NCBI GenBank assembly: GCA_963603365.1
Contig: CAVCMI010000014.1
Span: 1 to 28,463 of the forward strand
Origin: F23-D06 sp963603365
GTDB taxonomy: Bacteria > Bacteroidota > Bacteroidia > Bacteroidales > WCHB1-69
Direction of reading: 5' to 3'
DNA length: 28,463 bases
Positions 23,732 to 28,463 of this stretch are shown here, in pieces. The translations under genes were made by a program, and so were the position numbers. Under the pieces are notes generated by a model. It saw nothing but the letters and a program-made list of their open reading frames with translations, did not search any database and was not told the DNA's origin. Every line of letters begins with the position of its first letter. Positions within the stretch are counted from its first letter, which is position 1.

Positions 23732-23790
23732 TTGTGTGCAAAGTTACTAATTTTTTGTTTGACTAATGCACTGGTCCGAATAATAGGGAG
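23433..23790 (-). mobile_element. Truncated IS3-family element
   Basis: The remnant spans orfA and its upstream end. The right boundary is uncertain, somewhere in 23750-23790 near TGACTAATGCACTGGTCCGA. The left part, including orfB and the second terminal repeat, is missing. The left edge coincides with the break in the methyltransferase gene within about ten bases (both reading frames share GCGGGCATC there). No target-site duplication can be shown because one end is gone. Confidence 0.6.
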
Positions 23791-23867
23791 TAATATACGC
23801 TATGCGCCTATACCTAATTTGTATTTTTGCTGATTTCTTCTTGTTGAATTTATGTAGTATAAAAGTC

Positions 23868-24959
23868 TTATCTCTTGTCCAATCCCTTTTCATGCAACCA
23901 TTTCGCCATGTGCTCCGCCACCTGGAGGTTGTTCAAATCGGAGAAAGGGAAATGCGTGTTGCCATGCAGTCCGATTTCGGGCAGATGAACGACCGTGGCA
24001 TCACCGCCATGCTCGTTGATGAGAGCCGCCCACTTGCGCATCAAGTGCAGTCGGCGAGTCCACTCGTAAAGCTCTGGTCGCTCGTTGGTCGTGGGCAGGT
24101 TGTCGCCATAATAGATGATGATGGGGATTTGGGTGAACCTCATGAACTCCTCCATCGGCACTTCCACGCCCTCCGTCTTGCCCGACAAGGTGCGGACGCT
24201 TCCTTCCTCAGGCATCATACCCCTTGGGAAAGGAACGTTGCATCCTGGCTCAAAGGCGACGATGGCACGGATGTTCTTGGTCTTGGGGAGGGTAATCCAG
24301 CCGACACCACCGCCTTGCGAATGGGTGACGAAAATGGCTGGTCCTATCTTGTCGAACAAGGTGGCGTATGCCTCGGCATAGACATGGAGGTCGGACGGTC
24401 CGAGCGTCGGGGTCATCTGTCGGAAGTATTGGTCGAGAGCCTCCTTGTCGTGACAGAACTGCACATTCTCGAAGTATTCGGGATAGATGCCCAAGCGGAA
24501 ACGGTTGAACCAAACTTCCTCATCGAACTGAGGGGATATGGTTGCCGTCACCGTGCTTCGACTGGCATTGCCACGGCGAGGCTGATCCACCAGATAAGTG
24601 GCATAACCCTTTCTCAGAAAAATGGTCTGAAAGCCCTCACGTCCATCGGGAGTCGTTTCCCATGTCTTGGAAAACTGTCCTACGCCATGCGCAAACACAA
24701 GGGGATATGCCTTTACCTTGGCTGGCTTCTGGTAGAACACGTAGGCATGGTCGCCATGATACTGATGTCCCATGCTATCGGTGATGACGGTTCCGCCCAC
24801 GGCAAAGCTACCTTGGTCGGCGATGGTTATCGGCTTGAACGCCTGTTGGGGCGTTGCTTTTTGCGCATAGCTTGTTGTTTTATGCGCTTGGCTTGGCATC
24901 GTGAGGATTGCTGAGCAAGCGAGAGCAAAAAGCAAAATTGAAATCTTGTTTTTATTCAT
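23868..24959 (-). CDS. Exported alpha/beta hydrolase
   Basis: This is an alpha/beta-hydrolase-fold enzyme of 363 residues from ATG 24959, the start directly before the signal peptide (ISILLFALACSAILTMPSQA). In-frame ATGs at 24980 and 25001 are possible alternatives. Features are the HGVGQFSKTW segment near the oxyanion region, the nucleophile elbow THSQGGG with Ser214, a possible acid in YYGDN (D286), and His332 in GLHGNTHFPF. The natural ester, lactone or amide substrate is unknown. ALAC inside the signal is a poor lipobox, so a soluble periplasmic form is more likely. It is the last gene of the tatA-tatC-AKR operon (57 nt after the AKR stop). It carries a Sec-type, not Tat-type, signal. Confidence 0.87.
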   Translation of the reverse strand: MNKNKISILLFALACSAILTMPSQAHKTTSYAQKATPQQAFKPITIADQGSFAVGGTVITDSMGHQYHGDHAYVFYQKPAKVKAYPLVFAHGVGQFSKTWETTPDGREGFQTIFLRKGYATYLVDQPRRGNASRSTVTATISPQFDEEVWFNRFRLGIYPEYFENVQFCHDKEALDQYFRQMTPTLGPSDLHVYAEAYATLFDKIGPAIFVTHSQGGGVGWITLPKTKNIRAIVAFEPGCNVPFPRGMMPEEGSVRTLSGKTEGVEVPMEEFMRFTQIPIIIYYGDNLPTTNERPELYEWTRRLHLMRKWAALINEHGGDATVVHLPEIGLHGNTHFPFSDLNNLQVAEHMAKWLHEKGLDKR

Positions 24960-25016
24960 ATTTATCCTTATGACATTCATTTTTCGGATGTTCGGAATCA
25001 TTTCTGTCGTCTCTGA

Positions 25017-26195
25017 TTACTTCTGCACTTTCGATTCCTGCAAGGCATCATATCGGCTTCCCACGACAGGTATTGCCGAAACAGCCTTCTCCAACTCATC
25101 CATTTCTTCCTTTGTAAAGACGATGTCCGTGGCACGAAGGTTCTCTTCGAGATGCGATAGCTTGGTGGTACCTGGAATCGGGATGATATACGGACGCTTG
25201 TTCATCAGCCAAGCCAAAGCCACTTGTGCGGCGGTAATGCCACGAGTGCGACCGAAAGCGTTCAAGACCTCCACGATGCGAAGATTCTGACGGATGGCTT
25301 CGGGCTGGAAACGAGGCAAAGTCTGGCGATTGTCGTTGGATGCGTCAAACTGGGTATATTCATTGATGTTTCCACCGAGGAATCCACGGTTCAGCGGACT
25401 GTATGGCACGAATCCGATGCCCAGTTCCTCACACGCCTTGAGCACACCATTGTTTTCCACAATGCGGTGCATCAAGTGGTATTCGCTCTGAATGACCGTG
25501 ACAGGACAAACCTTGTGCGCTCTACGGATGGTTTCGGCATTCACCTCGCACATGCCCCAACGCAGAATCTTTCCCTCCTTGATGAGTTCGCCACAAGTCT
25601 CTGCCACCACCTCGATAGGGGTCTTCGGGTCGATGCGGTGCTGATAGAAGATGCCCAAGGTCTCCACGCCAAGGTTGCGGAGAGAGTTCTCGCACACTTG
25701 TCGGATATTGGCTGGCGTGCTGTCCTCCTCGGTCTTCACCTGAATGCCGTTCACAAACTTATGCCCGAACTTCGATGACACAAAAACATGGTCGGTATAT
25801 CCCTTGAGGGCTTCGCCAACGAGCTTCTCGTTGACATGATAGCCGTAGCTTTCCGCTGTGTCGAAGAGCGTGACACCTCGCTCGATAGCCTCATGCACCA
25901 AAGCAATCTCCTGTGGGCGAGAAGGGTGCTGGCTTCGGTTGTGGTTCAGTCCCATGCAACCATATCCCATCGCAGAGACGGTGAATGCCGCCTTGCCTTT
26001 GCCCAAGGTACGTTGGGTACGAACAGCCGCCATAACATTTGGTATCTGCTTAGTAGGCAAGACTGGCTTGCTCTTTTGGTAGATAACATGTTTTGCGGCA
26101 GATACTTTGTTCATTGTTGACTCAATACAAAATGTGGCTCCAGTCAATGCCGCTAATTTTAAGAAGCCTCGGCGACTCATACTATTCTCACTCAT
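25017..26195 (-). CDS. Tat-exported aldo/keto reductase
   Basis: This 392-residue aldo/keto reductase has the catalytic tetrad D112, Y117, K142, H186 (FDTAESYG, SSKFG, YQHRIDP) and the NADP-binding end GTTKLSHLEEN. It resembles the MsrB/YeaE-like AKR subfamily that acts on small carbonyls. The N-terminus is an exact twin-arginine signal, SRRGFLKLAALTGATF (R8, R9), with a plausible cleavage after VSAA near residue 34. The folded, cofactor-loaded protein should therefore be exported by Tat. The start may be M1 or M6, and both keep the motif. It begins 9 nt after the tatC stop, so translocase and cargo are co-transcribed. How an exported AKR obtains NADPH is unclear; it may be exported with cofactor bound. 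Confidence 0.92.
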   Translation of the reverse strand: MSENSMSRRGFLKLAALTGATFCIESTMNKVSAAKHVIYQKSKPVLPTKQIPNVMAAVRTQRTLGKGKAAFTVSAMGYGCMGLNHNRSQHPSRPQEIALVHEAIERGVTLFDTAESYGYHVNEKLVGEALKGYTDHVFVSSKFGHKFVNGIQVKTEEDSTPANIRQVCENSLRNLGVETLGIFYQHRIDPKTPIEVVAETCGELIKEGKILRWGMCEVNAETIRRAHKVCPVTVIQSEYHLMHRIVENNGVLKACEELGIGFVPYSPLNRGFLGGNINEYTQFDASNDNRQTLPRFQPEAIRQNLRIVEVLNAFGRTRGITAAQVALAWLMNKRPYIIPIPGTTKLSHLEENLRATDIVFTKEEMDELEKAVSAIPVVGSRYDALQESKVQK

Positions 26196-26204
26196 ATTAT
26201 ATTA

Positions 26205-26912
26205 TTATTTTACAAAAAAAATACTTACTTCATACAATAGCCATATCGGCACGGACACCAGCAACAACGTAAACACATCTGATGTTGGTGTTATGATTGC
26301 TGCAACCGAAAGAATGCAGACGATGGCATGACGACGAAAACGTTTCATGGCATTTGCGTTCAATATCCCTATTCTTCCTAATACCCAACTTACAATAGGC
26401 AGTTCAAACAAGATTCCTAACATAAAACTCATCATCACCAATGTATCAATATAGGACTGTAAGGATATTAAATTTTCGACTTCTCCACTCACTTGATAAT
26501 TTCCCAAAAACTGGAATGTGAACGGAAATATTAAGAAGTAATTGAGCGCAACTCCTAAGAAGAACATCGCATACCCACCAACTGCGATTTTAGTGGCATA
26601 CGCTTTTTCTTTACCAATAAGTGCGGGAGAAATGAACTGAAACAGCAGATATAGAATGTAGGGCGAGACTATCAACACGCCGATATATAAGGATAGTTGC
26701 ATGTGTATGGCGAACTGCCCTGTCAATCCTGTGTTGATGAGAAGAATTCCGTATTTGTCTTTGGGAGCAAGCAGAACAGCAAATACCTCATCTTTTAGTA
26801 AGAAAGAAATAATGGCACCTATCAGTACAGCCACAAACATCTTAAGTATGGTGAAGCGAAGCACATCAAGATGTTCCCAAAAACTCATCCCGTCATTCTT
26901 CTGTTTTTTCAT
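26205..26912 (-). CDS. tatC: Twin-arginine translocase subunit TatC
   Basis: TatC is the inner-membrane receptor that recognises twin-arginine signal peptides. The 235-residue protein has six predicted membrane helices. The N-terminal signature is SFWEHLDVLRFTI (the HLxELR region), FISPALIGKEKAY follows, and the functionally important Glu is in LGILFELPIVS. Near the end, ITPTSDVFTLLLVSVPIWLLYE is classic TatC. The start could be ATG 26912 (overlapping tatA by 20 nt) or ATG 26888 (after the tatA stop); an earlier in-frame ATG at 26933 lies deeper in tatA and is less likely. tatB is absent, as in minimal TatAC systems. Confidence 0.94.
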   Translation of the reverse strand: MKKQKNDGMSFWEHLDVLRFTILKMFVAVLIGAIISFLLKDEVFAVLLAPKDKYGILLINTGLTGQFAIHMQLSLYIGVLIVSPYILYLLFQFISPALIGKEKAYATKIAVGGYAMFFLGVALNYFLIFPFTFQFLGNYQVSGEVENLISLQSYIDTLVMMSFMLGILFELPIVSWVLGRIGILNANAMKRFRRHAIVCILSVAAIITPTSDVFTLLLVSVPIWLLYEVSIFFVK

Positions 26913-27063
26913 TCTCAGAGTCAACAATTCCATTCATGCCATCTTTAAAACTCCTCACACCTTTACCTAAACCTTTCATGAGTTCTGGTATCTTCTTTCC
27001 TCCGAAAAAGAGAAGAACGATAAGTGCTATAAACAGAATCTCTTGCGTACCTATTCCAAACAT
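26893..27063 (-). CDS. tatA: Twin-arginine translocase subunit TatA
   Basis: TatA forms the protein-conducting assembly of the Tat pathway. The reading frame codes for 56 residues. It has a short N-terminus (MFGIGTQE), a membrane helix (ILFIALIVLLFF), and the hinge FGGKKIPEL. An amphipathic helix with the conserved GLGKGVRSFKDG follows, and the tail is short and acidic. All hallmarks of TatA/E are present in order. It is the first gene of the operon, and its end overlaps the probable tatC start by 20 nt. In a TatAC system this protein also does the work of TatB. Confidence 0.93.
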   Translation of the reverse strand: MFGIGTQEILFIALIVLLFFGGKKIPELMKGLGKGVRSFKDGMNGIVDSENEKTEE

Positions 27064-27102
27064 AATATTATCTTTTTATTGTTAATAATGATTTTTTGCT
27101 CG

Positions 27103-27110
27103 CAAAATTA
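27103..27110 (-). promoter_or_regulatory. -7 promoter element of the tat operon
   Basis: The minus strand reads TAATTTTG (exact TAnnTTTG), 39 nt before the tatA ATG. No good -33 TTTG is found, as would suit an activator-dependent promoter. Confidence 0.5.
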
Positions 27111-27240
27111 TGAAGTAAGTTCATGTACTCTTGTATCTCAATCACAGAACAAATGCACCATTTCATCGTATTTGCATATAATCAGTGATATTGTGCATTT
27201 AGACAGTGATTTAGTTTATACAAAATAAGTTGGAAATCAT

Positions 27241-27248
27241 TAATTTTG
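27241..27248 (+). promoter_or_regulatory. -7 promoter element of the AraC-type regulator gene
   Basis: TAATTTTG is an exact TAnnTTTG match, about 52 nt before ATG 27301. The octamer is identical to the divergent tat operon element. Confidence 0.5.
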
Positions 27249-27254
27249 CTCACG

Positions 27255-27286
27255 TATCGTACGATAACAAGGGATTCCTCGTTATC
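27255..27286. promoter_or_regulatory. Overlapping palindromes in the regulator leader
   Basis: TATCGTACGATA (27255-27266) is a perfect 12-bp palindrome. It overlaps a 24-bp imperfect palindrome (27263-27286, GATAACAAGGGA against the complement of TTCCTCGTTATC, 10 of 12 positions symmetric). They lie between the predicted transcription start and the start codon. They could be operators or an RNA hairpin. Confidence 0.5.
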
Positions 27287-27300
27287 TACTATGAATATAA

Positions 27301-28212
27301 ATGCAAGAAATAATGGCAAACGTGAGACATATCAATTCCATTGAGGAATACAACGACTATTTCGGGGTGGAAACCTTGCATTCCCTGGTAACGGTGATAG
27401 AAGGAGCGAAGTGTAAGCCGCTTCATTTCGGACAGAAATATTTCAGTTTCTATTCCATCATCCTGAAGGATGCGGCATGTGGAAATCTGAAATATGGTCG
27501 TAGCATCTATGATTATCAGAAAGGGGCGATGCTGTTCATTGCCCCAGGGCAACTGATGGGCAGTGAAGATGACGGCAAGTTGCACAATCCAGAAGGATGG
27601 ATTCTCGCTTTCCATCCAGAATTGTTGCGTGGCACGCATTTATCCAACATCATGCGCGACTATACCTATTTCTCTTACAATGCCAACGAGGCGTTGCATC
27701 TCTCTGAGCAAGAGCGAGGCATCATCATCGAGTGTATGGAAAGCATTCGCCGTGAGCTTCAAAATCCGATAGACAAGCATAGCCGTGCCTTGATTATCGA
27801 CAAGATAAAGCTCTTCCTTGACTATTGTATCCGTTTCTACGACCGCCAATTTGTGACAAGAGAGAATCAGAACAGCGACCTTTTGGTTCGTTTCGAGATG
27901 TTGCTCAACAATTACTTCAAATCTCGCCTGCCTATCACCAAAGGTTTGCCAACCGTGCAATATTGTGCTGACAAGCTCTGCCTGTCCACCAACTACTTTA
28001 GTGACCTACTAAAAAAGGAAACAGGACTTTCTGCTAGCAAACATATCCAGCAGAAAGTTCTCGACATAGCTAAAGAAAGACTTTACGACAATAAGCAATC
28101 TGTCTCACAGATTGCTTATGAAATGGGCTTTCAATATCCTCAACATTTCTCACGTTGGTTCAAGAAGTTGGAGGGATGCACTCCTAATGAATATCGTATT
28201 CAATGTTGCTGA
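27301..28212 (+). CDS. AraC-family transcriptional regulator
   Basis: This 303-residue regulator has an N-terminal sensor half (about 1-190) and a C-terminal AraC/XylS double helix-turn-helix (about 195-300). The DNA-binding half shows YCADKLCLSTNYFSDLLKKETG (first HTH) and SQIAYEMGFQYPQHFSRWFKKLEG followed by TPNEYR (second HTH and family signature). The sensor half probably has a cupin-like fold with an unknown ligand. It is divergent from tatA-tatC-AKR-hydrolase, which makes that operon its most likely target. ATG 27313 (MANVRHINSIEEYN) is an equally plausible start. The leader contains palindromes that may serve autoregulation. Confidence 0.9.
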   Translation: MQEIMANVRHINSIEEYNDYFGVETLHSLVTVIEGAKCKPLHFGQKYFSFYSIILKDAACGNLKYGRSIYDYQKGAMLFIAPGQLMGSEDDGKLHNPEGWILAFHPELLRGTHLSNIMRDYTYFSYNANEALHLSEQERGIIIECMESIRRELQNPIDKHSRALIIDKIKLFLDYCIRFYDRQFVTRENQNSDLLVRFEMLLNNYFKSRLPITKGLPTVQYCADKLCLSTNYFSDLLKKETGLSASKHIQQKVLDIAKERLYDNKQSVSQIAYEMGFQYPQHFSRWFKKLEGCTPNEYRIQCC

Positions 28213-28243
28213 TAATACAAAAACTCATGCTATAAGTACAAAA

Positions 28244-28279
28244 ATCCCAACAAGAATGGTTCTAAAATTCTTTTGGGAT
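28244..28279 (-). terminator. Hairpin between converging genes, probable terminator
   Basis: ATCCCAA-C-AAGAAT (28244-28257) pairs with ATTCTTTTGGGAT (28267-28279) with one bulged base. On the minus strand the stem is followed by five T, which suits termination of the partial gene at the window edge. On the plus strand no T run follows. Confidence 0.6.
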
Positions 28280-28315
28280 AATAGTATAATAATTTCTAAT
28301 AGCCAATGTTACGGA

Positions 28316-28463
28316 TTAACCTTGCTCCAACAAATCCTTGTCTGTCAGAAAATCCAATAATCCAATTGTCAACACACCGAGTTCATCTTCTTTTCGATGG
28401 ATGTCATCACCGACAATAACGATTTTACGGAAGTGGTCATTGATTGACAATAATGGGCGACGC
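28316..28463 (-). CDS. C-terminal fragment of a larger gene, possibly AAA ATPase
   Basis: An open frame enters from the right edge and stops at 28316, giving the last 48 residues of a protein. The segment FRKIVIVGDDIHRKEDELG, followed by a hydrophobic helix (VLTIGLLDFL), resembles the C-terminal end of the large Bacteroidota AAA ATPases with a DUF4143-like domain (pattern K-(I/V)-V-(I/V)...DD...G...(I/L)..DFL). The fragment is too short to be sure. It converges with the AraC-type gene and ends before a hairpin with a minus-strand T run. Confidence 0.55.
   Translation of the reverse strand, partial: RRPLLSINDHFRKIVIVGDDIHRKEDELGVLTIGLLDFLTDKDLLEQG

Larger units (their letters stand above)
27064..27300. 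promoter_or_regulatory. Divergent regulatory region between tatA and araC-type gene
   Basis: This 237-nt A/T-rich region separates the tat operon from its divergent regulator. Each side has an exact TAATTTTG -7 element: minus strand at 27103-27110 for tatA, plus strand at 27241-27248 for the regulator. Two dyads lie just after the plus-strand element. The arrangement suits shared control by the AraC-type protein. Confidence 0.6.

Noticed and set aside
23802..24914. 370-codon open frame on the plus strand opposite the alpha/beta hydrolase gene
   Set aside because: It lies antisense to a gene with clear fold motifs and signal peptide, its own translation shows no domain or signal, and it probably reflects codon bias of the real gene.
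24897..24959. Lipoprotein signal in the alpha/beta hydrolase
   Set aside because: ALAC has Ala at -3 and Leu at -2 and sits too early in the hydrophobic stretch; cleavage after PSQA is more convincing.
1..28463. CRISPR array, rRNA genes, prophage or complete integrative element
   Set aside because: No regularly spaced repeats, rRNA segments, phage structural genes or integrase are visible; the only mobile DNA seen is the IS3 remnant.

Overview
The window looks like chromosomal DNA from a member of the Bacteroidota, most likely order Bacteroidales. The signs are a type IX secretion (T9SS) C-terminal sorting domain, a TonB-dependent receptor with an N-terminal carboxypeptidase-like regulatory domain, an ExbB/unknown/ExbD/ExbD cluster, an APH-RapZ fusion kinase, almost no Shine-Dalgarno sequences, and repeated TAnnTTTG (-7) promoter elements upstream of genes. 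Genus cannot be assigned by eye.

Layout. 1-230: tRNA-Lys(UUU) with promoter element and hairpin terminator. 259-3634 (+): APH-RapZ fusion protein, then grpE-dnaJ. 3668-6571 (-): tightly packed operon of a PLP aminotransferase, a carboxynorspermidine/carboxyspermidine decarboxylase (nspC) and a small HsdR-N-like nuclease-fold protein. 6692-7555 (-): two small lipoproteins. 7896-10810 (+): ExbB, a membrane protein of unknown function, and two ExbD proteins, closed by a strong terminator. 11008-13029 (+): secreted T9SS cargo with Asp-box motifs. 13116-15361 (+): yicC and der. 15630-18822 (+): phosphate uptake operon pstC-pstA-pstB-phoU, preceded by a phased array of GTAAC repeats that looks like a Pho box. 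18945-21356 (-): TonB-dependent receptor. 21549-22772 (-): exported C1B (bleomycin-hydrolase-like) peptidase.

From about 22860 onward the window looks like an accessory region: an orphan promoter-terminator pair that could make a short RNA, a DNA cytosine methyltransferase cut off after its catalytic PCQ motif and joined to an IS3-family orfA remnant, then a four-gene minus-strand operon tatA-tatC-aldo/keto reductase-alpha/beta hydrolase. A divergent AraC-type regulator follows, with palindromes in its leader. The window ends inside the 3' part of another minus-strand gene.

The most interesting unit is the tat operon (23868-27063). A complete minimal TatAC translocase is encoded immediately upstream of an aldo/keto reductase carrying an exact SRRGFLK twin-arginine signal, so the export machine and a likely cargo appear to be co-transcribed next to a dedicated regulator. 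tatA is only 56 codons and is easily missed. Other points of interest are the Pho-box-like array, the candidate small RNA, the unknown protein embedded in the Exb cluster, and the methyltransferase/IS junction.
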